DNA of 6,308 nucleotides from an uncultured Myxococcales bacterium (lineage in GTDB: Bacteria > Myxococcota > UBA727 > VGSZ01): NCBI GenBank assembly GCA_903952805.1, contig CAJBHN010000403.1:1-6308 (forward strand). The letters run 5' to 3'. This document shows, in pieces, positions 1-4,920 of the stretch (positions within the stretch are counted from its first letter, which is position 1; each line of letters opens with the position of its first letter). Made by a program: the position numbers and the translations under genes. The notes under the pieces are model-generated. The model saw only the letters and a program-made list of their open reading frames with translations, had not been told where the DNA came from and ran no database searches.

Positions 1-648
1 CAGCACTGCTGCTTGTCCCAGGGTGACCTTGTCGACGGAGCAGCCGTAGTAGGTGCGGGCTGCTTCTTCGATGCCGTAGGCGCCGTTGCCGAAATAGATT
101 TGGTTCAAATACAGGCTCAGGATCTCGTCTTTGCTGAAGCGCTCCTCAATGCGCTTGGCGAGGATCATCTCTTTCACCTTGCGCGACATGGTGCGCTCCG
201 GCGTCAGCAAGAACGTCTTGGCGGTCTGCTGGGTGATGGTCGAGCCTCCCGATTGGGGCCCGCCGATGAGCTTGTGGCGCACCTGGTAGACGACGGCTCG
301 GACGATGGCGAAAACGTCGATGCCCTGATGGGTATAAAAGTCGGCGTCCTCGGCCGAGATGAACGCAAATTTCACATGATCGGGGATCTTGGTGATGGGC
401 ACCACCGTGCGCCGTTCGTCGTAGAACCGGGCGACGACGTTGCCCTGGCGATCAAAGACCCTGGACGTCGTGGGCGGGTCGTAGGCCTCCATGGCGGCGA
501 GGTCAGGCAGCTCCGACGACAGCACCGCAATGTGGGCCGCAACGCCGCCCACCATGAGGGCTGACAACGCCACAGCCAGCACCCCGAGGCGTTTGAGGAA
601 ACCCTTGAAGCCGCGGTCGGTCACGAGAGGATTGCTCGAAAAAAACAT
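1..648 (-). CDS. Class A penicillin-binding protein (PBP1A-like), N-terminal part, cut by window edge
   Basis: Inner-membrane-anchored peptidoglycan synthase; only the first 216 codons lie here, covering the anchor and most of the glycosyltransferase (GT51) domain that polymerises lipid II. Residues 1-20 are short and basic, and about 21-43 form the single membrane segment. The GT51 hallmarks follow in order: AEDADFYTHQG at 99-109 with the presumed catalytic Glu100, GGSTITQQ at 134-141, RKVKE at 156-160, and KRIEERFSKDEILSLYLNQ at 165-183 with the second conserved Glu at 168. GNGAYGIEEAA at 188-197 also fits. The C-terminal transpeptidase domain would lie beyond base 1. The ATG at 648 is preceded by a weak GGGAA; a GTG at 624 is in frame, but it would shorten the cytoplasmic tail. 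It is the last of the minus-strand genes, 80 bp after sixA. The GT51 assignment is firm; whether it is PBP1A or another class A PBP depends on the missing part. Confidence 0.93.
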   Translation of the reverse strand, partial: MFFSSNPLVTDRGFKGFLKRLGVLAVALSALMVGGVAAHIAVLSSELPDLAAMEAYDPPTTSRVFDRQGNVVARFYDERRTVVPITKIPDHVKFAFISAEDADFYTHQGIDVFAIVRAVVYQVRHKLIGGPQSGGSTITQQTAKTFLLTPERTMSRKVKEMILAKRIEERFSKDEILSLYLNQIYFGNGAYGIEEAARTYYGCSVDKVTLGQAAVL

Positions 649-728
649 GGAGTTCCCGTCGCACCATTGGTTGATGCCTGGAGGAAGGCGCGGCAGGCGA
701 CGGTGATTCCGTCCCGCGCTGGCAATAT

Positions 729-1232
729 TCAGCCGAGCTCGACGAGCACCTTGGGCGGCATCAACCACACCAGCTCCCCGTGGGGCCGCGGCAATTCATC
801 AAGTTCCAGCAGTGCCGCGCCGGCTTTCTTGAGGGTGGTGACGGGAACCCGGTCTCCGGTGATCGACAACGCCAAAGCCCGGTCGAGGTGGGGACTATGG
901 CCGACGCACAAGACCTCGGCGTCGCTGTGGTCGAAGGCATGCAGCGCATGAAAGATCGCGTACGGGGCAGCCTGCGGCAGCAGCGCGTCGCTGATCACGA
1001 TGTTGTCGACGGCGACGCCAAGGACTTCGGCGGCGATGTCGGCGGTCTCTTTGGCCCGCACGTAGGGACTGGTGATGATGCGCGTCACCTGCACGCCGAC
1101 GCGCACCAGGCCCCGGACGGCCTTGCGGGTCTTCTTGCGTCCTTCCTCGGTCAGGGCCCGCCCCGGATCGGCAGGACAGGCCGGGTCGGCGCGATCATGG
1201 GCGATGCCGTGACGAAGCAAAATGACGCGCAT
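729..1232 (-). CDS. sixA: SixA-type phosphohistidine phosphatase (histidine phosphatase superfamily)
   Basis: A 167-residue cytoplasmic enzyme of the histidine phosphatase superfamily, SixA branch, close to the roughly 160 residues of E. coli SixA. SixA removes phosphate from phosphohistidine on signalling or phosphotransfer proteins. The RHG motif is at residues 7-9, with His8 the presumed phosphate acceptor. SPYVRAKET at 55-63 carries the conserved second Arg (59), and GHSPHLDR at 111-118 carries the second catalytic His (112). RALTEEGR at 25-32 also matches the family. The ATG at 1232 was chosen because the RHG strand normally begins within ten residues of the start. The frame stays open upstream to 1481, but that stretch crosses a simple repeat and looks non-coding. 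No strong Shine-Dalgarno is visible (only GGGGC). Its target cannot be told from here: no histidine kinase, HPt protein or PTS component lies nearby. Some small members of this fold act on other phosphoesters. Confidence 0.9.
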   Translation of the reverse strand: MRVILLRHGIAHDRADPACPADPGRALTEEGRKKTRKAVRGLVRVGVQVTRIITSPYVRAKETADIAAEVLGVAVDNIVISDALLPQAAPYAIFHALHAFDHSDAEVLCVGHSPHLDRALALSITGDRVPVTTLKKAGAALLELDELPRPHGELVWLMPPKVLVELG

Positions 1233-1362
1233 CGAGTGGTGGTGCCCCAAGGCGCCGTCGCTGAAAACCCCTCGTCGCCAGGCAGAAGCGACCGGAGCCG
1301 CAGGCAAGGCCTTGCAGAAGACCAGAAGCCATCGAGGTGGGCTGGCGAGACGACCTGTGCAG

Positions 1363-1396
1363 CCGACGCCCCTACAGACACACAGACACACAGACG
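1363..1396 (+). repeat. Left member of an imperfect inverted repeat flanking exbB-exbD-tonB
   Basis: CCGACGCCCCTACAG at 1363-1377, four spacer bases, then ACAGACACACAGACG at 1382-1396. Read on the minus strand, 3571-3603 repeats this order with 12 of 15 and 14 of 15 bases matching and a three-base spacer. The two copies face inward and enclose exbB, exbD and tonB. Confidence 0.6.
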
Positions 1397-1413
1397 TACC
1401 GACGTACCGACAT
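1374..1413. repeat. Period-8 tandem repeat, five units, in the tonB-sixA gap
   Basis: Five consecutive octamers drift step by step: ACAGACAC, ACAGACAC, ACAGACGT, ACCGACGT, ACCGACAT. The tract starts 9 bp past the last base of the tonB stop codon and lies in the 190 bp gap before sixA. The rest of that gap (1233-1373) holds no clear terminator or promoter. A stretch of this sort could vary in length by replication slippage. Confidence 0.85.
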
Positions 1414-1422
1414 GCCAGCAGG

Positions 1423-2193
1423 TCAGTCGAACAGTTCCCAGCGGAAGCGGTAGCGGAACAAGCTGTCGACGGGGGCGCCATCGACCTCGCCAGGCTTGAA
1501 GGAGCAGCTGCGAATGCCCTGCAGGCTGAGAGCGTCGAGATCCTTATTGCCGCTGCTGCGGGTCACCTTGGCCGACACCAATTCACCAGTCTGCGAAACG
1601 CTCAACAGCAGGTCGGTCACACCTTCAACACCCTGGTCCGCGAGCTCCTTGGGAAACGGAGGCTTGCTGCGACACACGACCTCGACCTCCCGAGTGATGC
1701 TGGCAGCCTTGGCAGCCTTGAAGCCGGGCTGGCCGCCGGCGTACTGCTTCACATCAGACGGCTTGACGAACTTCTCGCTGTTCGGATCGCCGTAGGTGGT
1801 GTTGCCGACCCGCACGCTTGGCCCGCTGGTGCCCTGGACCACCGAGTTCATGCTGATGCCGGTGACGATGGGCACCGGTTCCGTCGGCGGCGACGGGGGC
1901 GGCGGATCGTTGGACGGCGGCGGCGGCGGCGGCGGCTCCTTCGGCGGCGGCGGCAGTTCTCGCGGCGGCGGCGGGGGCGGCGGCGGTTTCTCTGGCTCAG
2001 GCGGCGGCGGGGGCGGCGGCGGCTCGGGAGGCGGCGGCGGTTTGTAGATGGCCATCTCAATCCGCTCGGCCTTCTTCTTCAGGGGCGTGCGATTGGCACC
2101 GACGCCGACAACGGCGTGGATGGAGAAGGCCACCAGAAACGCGAGAAGAAAGATGCCCCAGTTGAAGGCGTCATCCTTGTCAAAGCCAACCAT
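1423..2193 (-). CDS. TonB-type energy transducer with long polyproline linker
   Basis: Periplasm-spanning protein that carries energy from the ExbB-ExbD proton channel to an outer-membrane partner. From the ATG at 2193 it has 256 residues: a short cytoplasmic start, one membrane segment at about 12-32, a linker at 51-108 made almost wholly of Pro with a few Glu and Lys, and a TonB C-terminal domain at about 170-253. That domain shows PPFPKEL, GVEGVTDLLLSV, GELVSAKV, SSGNKDLD and a basic aromatic end. Cys174 and Cys230 bracket it. The start is uncertain. The frame is open to an ATG at 2361, and a GTG at 2292 has AGGA well spaced before it. I prefer 2193 because the membrane segment then sits near the N terminus and the first codons from 2361 lack the usual third-position GC bias. 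From 2193 there is a 188 bp gap after exbD. The outer-membrane receptor is not in view. Confidence 0.88.
   Translation of the reverse strand: MVGFDKDDAFNWGIFLLAFLVAFSIHAVVGVGANRTPLKKKAERIEMAIYKPPPPPEPPPPPPPPEPEKPPPPPPPPRELPPPPKEPPPPPPPSNDPPPPSPPTEPVPIVTGISMNSVVQGTSGPSVRVGNTTYGDPNSEKFVKPSDVKQYAGGQPGFKAAKAASITREVEVVCRSKPPFPKELADQGVEGVTDLLLSVSQTGELVSAKVTRSSGNKDLDALSLQGIRSCSFKPGEVDGAPVDSLFRYRFRWELFD
1870..2043 (-). repeat. Pro-codon repeat tract (CCG/CCC runs) in the tonB linker
   Basis: This stretch encodes linker residues 51-108. On the plus strand it appears as long runs of GGC and GGG. It gives poly-Gly and poly-Arg open frames in other phases, which are artefacts. The tract is a candidate for copy-number change, and its long proline runs would be expected to need elongation factor P for translation. 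Confidence 0.9.
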
Positions 2194-2381
2194 CGCCACC
2201 ACAGGACCGTCATTGCGCAGCCCCCCGCGGGTCGGTGCAGGCGACCCCTCAGGGGGCGTGAGCGGCTCGGGCTCAAAGGTGGAATGGGGCACTGGCGAAT
2301 CCTGGGCTGCAGCCGCTGGCAACGAATCAATACACACCACAGTCCATGGACTGGCGCCCATGTCCGGCTCGGCGCACGGCG

Positions 2382-2813
2382 TCAGCCGCTCGATTCGATG
2401 TTCAAGGCGAATTTGACGATGCCCTCCTGCTTGACGATGTCGATCAAGCGAATGACCTCGCCATGGGAGGCGGCTTTATCCGCCGCGATGACGGCCTGCA
2501 GGTCCGTCTTGCCCTCGGCCTTTACTTTCTTGATGTGGGCCCGGAGGGCGGCCTCGTCGGCCTTTTCGCCATTGAGGTAGAGCTGGCGGGCGCCAGTCTC
2601 CTTCTCGACGGTGAAGGTCAGCATGATGACCGAGGGCTCGGTCGCGTCACCGGTGGACGCCTCGGGCAGGTCAACCTTGAGGGAGTCGGCGACGACGTAG
2701 CTGGTCGTCACCATGAAGATGACGAGCAAACACAACATGATGTCGACCAGGGGGGTGACGTTGATGCCCGTGATGACGTCGTCGTCGCCGCCGCTGCTGG
2801 AATTTCCGGCCAT
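2382..2813 (-). CDS. exbD: ExbD/TolR-family biopolymer transport protein
   Basis: A 143-residue inner-membrane partner of ExbB, normal length for the family. A short Gly/Asp-rich cytoplasmic start (1-15) leads into INVTPLVDIMLCLLVIFMV at 17-35. This is the family signature, with Asp24 as the proton-carrying residue at the head of the only membrane helix (about 24-42). The periplasmic domain follows; the stretch from DLQAVIAADKAASHGEV to IVKFALNIE at the end fits the ExbD fold. The ATG at 2813 has AGAGG centred about nine bases upstream, a good ribosome site. It lies 52 bp after exbB and upstream of the TonB gene, so the three almost surely work together. The TonB partner favours ExbD over TolR, as does the absence of tolA, tolB and pal, though only within this window. 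In some deltaproteobacteria such modules energise transport or envelope processes other than iron uptake, so the substrate is unknown. Confidence 0.95.
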   Translation of the reverse strand: MAGNSSSGGDDDVITGINVTPLVDIMLCLLVIFMVTTSYVVADSLKVDLPEASTGDATEPSVIMLTFTVEKETGARQLYLNGEKADEAALRAHIKKVKAEGKTDLQAVIAADKAASHGEVIRLIDIVKQEGIVKFALNIESSG

Positions 2814-2865
2814 GGCCTGCCTCTGGATTGGGTTCGGGGCGCTGCGCGTGAGGTGATGCGAGACG

Positions 2866-3531
2866 TCAGTGCTTGGACGACGACGCCGTTGGCAGGTCCT
2901 TCATGTGGGCGAGCAGCACGTGCACCAGGGCCTCGGCGCCGGTCTGCAACGTCTTGAGGCGCCGCGTGAAGTAGTTGAAGACGGCAACGGCCGGGATGGC
3001 CACGACGAGGCCGACAGCGGTGGCGGCGAGGGCGGCCGACAACGTCGACATCACGGCACCTGCGCCGACGTTGCCACCTGATTGCGTGCCGAGTTCAAAG
3101 AGGGCGGCGACGATTTCGAGCACCGTGCCAAACAAGCCGACGAAAGGCGCGTTGTTGCCAACGGTGCCCAGGAACGCGAGCCCCCGCTCGAAGCGCAGGC
3201 GCTCCATCTTTTGGGCCGAGAGGGCCAGTTCCTGCACGCCGTTTTTGCCGAGGTGGGCGCCGTCGAGGGCGGCCAACAGCACGCGGGTCTCAAAGCCCTT
3301 GGCGTTCTCAAGGAGTTTCTTGGCGGCAGCATAGTCGCCCGCGAGCAACAGCGTGTTGAGCTCAGCCGCGACGCCCCGGACGTTGTCCTTGTGGGTGGTG
3401 AAGAAGATCAAGCGCTCGATCATGACGGCGACGGACACGATGGAGAGCAACACCATGAACCACATCACCCAGGCGCCCGCGCCGGTGCGCGAGAGACGAA
3501 CAACGAGGTCAGTGATCAGGTGCAGGTTCAT
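2866..3531 (-). CDS. exbB: ExbB/TolQ/MotA-family proton channel protein
   Basis: A 221-residue inner-membrane protein that forms, with ExbD, the channel converting proton flow into force on TonB. Three membrane helices are visible at about 21-43, 121-148 and 159-187. A cytoplasmic loop (44-118) holds the charged helix AQKMERLRFERGLAFLG leading into the second helix. The signature NNAPFVGLFGTVLEIVAAL at 126-144 and AALAATAVGLVVAIPAVA at 166-183 are typical of the family. The ATG at 3531 has GGAG at -12 to -9. The frame stays open upstream to 3840, but that part lacks codon bias, covers repeats and hairpins, and shows no similarity. It is the first gene of the exbB-exbD-tonB group and diverges from scpA across 366 bp. 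TolQ is the alternative name; the downstream TonB-type gene favours ExbB. Confidence 0.95.
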   Translation of the reverse strand: MNLHLITDLVVRLSRTGAGAWVMWFMVLLSIVSVAVMIERLIFFTTHKDNVRGVAAELNTLLLAGDYAAAKKLLENAKGFETRVLLAALDGAHLGKNGVQELALSAQKMERLRFERGLAFLGTVGNNAPFVGLFGTVLEIVAALFELGTQSGGNVGAGAVMSTLSAALAATAVGLVVAIPAVAVFNYFTRRLKTLQTGAEALVHVLLAHMKDLPTASSSKH

Positions 3532-3570
3532 CGCAACAGCTCCATGGGGCCAGGTCGACCGAGCGCGTCC

Positions 3571-3603
3571 CGTCCGTGTGTCTGTCTGCTGTAGGGATGT
3601 CGA
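3571..3603 (-). repeat. Right member of the imperfect inverted repeat flanking exbB-exbD-tonB
   Basis: Read on the minus strand: TCGACATCCCTACAG (3603-3589), three spacer bases, then ACAGACACACGGACG (3585-3571). It lies 40 bp upstream of exbB, in what would be its leader or promoter, and mirrors 1363-1396. Confidence 0.6.
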
Positions 3604-3616
3604 CGCAGAGTGACAA
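3588..3616 (-). promoter_or_regulatory. Possible sigma-70-type promoter for exbB
   Basis: On the minus strand, TTGTCA (3616-3611, five of six to the -35 consensus) is followed after 17 bp by TACAGC (3593-3588, three of six to the -10 consensus). Transcription would start near 3581, giving a leader of about 50 nt. The -10 box would sit inside the inverted-repeat core CCCTACAG. The -10 match is poor, so this is only a candidate. Confidence 0.28.
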
Positions 3617-3765
3617 GGTGGCTTCGAAAGCCATGGATCGTGACTTTGCGCACAGCGATGGACCCCGATTGACCGATGGGACGCTGGTTCTATGCCAGTG
3701 ATGCCGCAAAACGCGGCAACCCGCCTCGTTGCATTTTTCGGCTGCTGGCCGACCTGTCTGGTGGC

Positions 3766-3797
3766 AAAAAAATTCGACACTGGCGAAGCCGGCGTCG
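3766..3797 (-). terminator. Intrinsic terminator-like hairpin, minus strand
   Basis: On the minus strand, CGACGCCGGC (3797-3788) pairs with GCCAGTGTCG (3784-3775) around a TTC loop. This gives ten positions with one C-A mismatch and one G-U pair. Two A residues and then seven T residues (3772-3766) follow. Such a T run is rare in this GC-rich DNA. It reads toward exbB but lies 235 bp before its start. It would therefore stop antisense transcription coming out of scpA, act as an attenuator in a long exbB leader, or end a small RNA. Confidence 0.5.
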
Positions 3798-3840
3798 GTG
3801 CACTCAAGGAACGCCAACCGCCAATCCCTTGAATGTTCAC

Positions 3841-3868
3841 AAAAATTCAACCGCGTCGTGGTTGAATT
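3841..3868. promoter_or_regulatory. 9-bp perfect dyad upstream of scpA; operator or minus-strand terminator-like hairpin
   Basis: AATTCAACC (3844-3852), a seven-base spacer, and GGTTGAATT (3860-3868) form a perfect inverted repeat that ends 29 bp before the scpA start. As DNA it resembles an operator. As minus-strand RNA it is a hairpin whose 3' arm runs straight into a T tract (3845-3841). On the plus strand no T run follows. A third copy of the core hexamer, TTGAAT, is at 3829-3834. Confidence 0.45.
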
Positions 3869-3897
3869 CCTCTCAGGCCGCGATGGCCCGGAGCTGC

Positions 3898-4920
3898 ATG
3901 TCCGATTCGTCCGAGCGCGACCCGAGCGGGTCTGCACCAGAGCCAGCCAGTGCCGTTGCGCCAAGCGACGACGGTCTGCCTGTGATGCGCGCCGGCAATG
4001 ATGACTTCTCTGTGCAAGCCCGCGGCACGTTCACGGTCAAGGACGCTGAGGGCTATCTCCCCTCGCCGGATTCCGACTTGCTGCGCGTGCACGTCGAGGA
4101 AACCTTCGAGGGTCCACTTGATCTGCTGCTGTTTCTCATCGAGCGGCACGCACTCGACATCCTCGACATCCCCATCAAGGTCATCGTCGCCGAGTACATG
4201 AAGGCCATCGATGACATGCGGGATCTCAATCTCGACGTGGCGGGCGAGTTCCTGGTGATGGCGGCGCACCTGGCGCACCTGAAGTCCAAGATGCTGCTGC
4301 CGCCGCAGGAGCGCCCCAAGGAGGCCGCCAACGAGGTCGACCCGCGGGTCGACCTCGTCCGTCGCCTGCTTGAATATCAGCGTTTCAAGGACGCCGCCGC
4401 TCGTCTGGACGCGCTACCCCAACTTGGTCGCGACGTGTTCGGACGGCCCCTGGCCCCCACCCTGTATGACGCGCCGGTCGACGAACCCGTCGACACGGGT
4501 CTGCACTTGGCCGAGGTCGACCCCATCGACCTGATTCGCCTGTTTGACGCCATGTTGCGGCGGCAGAAGAAGCTCGTGATCCACGAGGTCCTCGTGGAGC
4601 GCTTGAGCGTGGGTGCCCGCATCAACGAACTGGTGGACGTCTTCATCGGGCAGCGGGACCGCCTCGCGTATTCCTTCGCCGACATCGTCGACAGCTTTGG
4701 CCCACGCACCAAACGTGGCGTCATCGTCTGCTTTTTGTCGGTGCTGGAGATGGCGCGGCTGCGCCTGATCAAGCTGCGCCAGGACCCAGACACCCTGACC
4801 ATCAGCGTCCTGCCCATCCACGCCAACCTGCGTGACGACGAAGACGACGTCACCTTGATGGCCCAGCTCGAAAGCGTCGACGAATTTGAGGGCGACGCGC
4901 CCACCACGGAGTCGACATGA
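3898..4920 (+). CDS. scpA: Segregation and condensation protein A (ScpA), kleisin subunit of SMC complex
   Basis: A 340-residue cytoplasmic kleisin that, with ScpB, bridges the SMC dimer and helps compact and segregate the chromosome. The N-terminal SMC-neck-binding part is clear: VHVEETFEGPLDLLLFLIE at 64-82 and LDILDIPIKVIVAEYM at 86-101, then GEFLVMAAHLAHLKSKMLLP at 116-135. DPRVDLVRRLLEYQRFK at 148-164 is the conserved middle motif. The C-terminal winged helix is about 260-305. The usual length is around 250 residues; the excess is a 60-residue N-terminal tail rich in Ser, Pro and Asp and an acidic C-terminal end. The ATG at 3898 has GGAG at -8 to -5. Upstream in-frame ATGs at 3883 and 3676 lack better sites, and the dyad at 3844-3868 argues against them. 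It overlaps scpB by four bases (ATGA), implying translational coupling. A 28-bp palindrome lies inside codons 145-154. Confidence 0.95.
   Translation: MSDSSERDPSGSAPEPASAVAPSDDGLPVMRAGNDDFSVQARGTFTVKDAEGYLPSPDSDLLRVHVEETFEGPLDLLLFLIERHALDILDIPIKVIVAEYMKAIDDMRDLNLDVAGEFLVMAAHLAHLKSKMLLPPQERPKEAANEVDPRVDLVRRLLEYQRFKDAAARLDALPQLGRDVFGRPLAPTLYDAPVDEPVDTGLHLAEVDPIDLIRLFDAMLRRQKKLVIHEVLVERLSVGARINELVDVFIGQRDRLAYSFADIVDSFGPRTKRGVIVCFLSVLEMARLRLIKLRQDPDTLTISVLPIHANLRDDEDDVTLMAQLESVDEFEGDAPTTEST
4331..4358. repeat. 28-bp perfect palindrome inside scpA
   Basis: ACGAGGTCGACCCG (4331-4344) is followed directly by its exact reverse complement (4345-4358) with no spacer. Each arm contains a GTCGAC. The segment encodes the conserved DPR-containing motif, so protein constraint explains part of it but not the exact symmetry. 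Confidence 0.95.

Larger units (their letters stand above)
3532..3897. other. Divergent intergenic region between exbB and scpA (366 bp)
   Basis: No convincing gene. Open frames crossing it on both strands have no recognisable protein features. It is less GC-rich than its surroundings in 3730-3870. It holds the possible exbB promoter, one inverted-repeat member, a 6-bp hairpin TGGCTT/AAGCCA at 3619-3633, and another, TGCCGC/GCGGCA, at 3702-3718. The second competes with GCAAC/GTTGC at 3716-3732, which is followed by T5. The two minus-strand terminator-like hairpins and the dyad before scpA lie further right. A weak plus-strand promoter match (TTGACC at 3669, 16 bp, TATGCC at 3691) could serve scpA with a leader of about 200 nt, but I would not rely on it. 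Confidence 0.8.

Noticed and set aside
13..564. A plus-strand frame of 183 residues opposite the PBP gene
   Set aside because: The minus strand carries all GT51 motifs in order; this frame is its complement.
699..713. GACGG/CCGTC hairpin between sixA and the PBP gene as a terminator
   Set aside because: Only five base pairs and no T run on either strand.
1233..1481. N-terminal extension of sixA
   Set aside because: It would place 83 odd Cys-rich residues, partly encoded by the tandem repeat and overlapping tonB, before the RHG motif that normally begins the protein.
1796..2047. Glycine-rich plus-strand frame resembling a GGGGS-type repeat protein
   Set aside because: It is the complement of the TonB proline linker; the real frame has a membrane segment and a TonB domain on either side.
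1222..2580. A 452-residue plus-strand open frame across tonB and exbD
   Set aside because: It is antisense to two clear genes; its Arg-rich centre is just the reverse of the proline codon runs, and no domain is recognisable.
3532..3840. N-terminal extension of exbB to an upstream ATG
   Set aside because: The added residues are unlike any ExbB; the internal ATG at 3531 has a GGAG site and gives a standard length.
3509..3964. A 151-residue minus-strand frame across the exbB-scpA gap
   Set aside because: It overlaps both neighbouring genes, crosses hairpins and simple repeats, lacks codon bias and has no domain.
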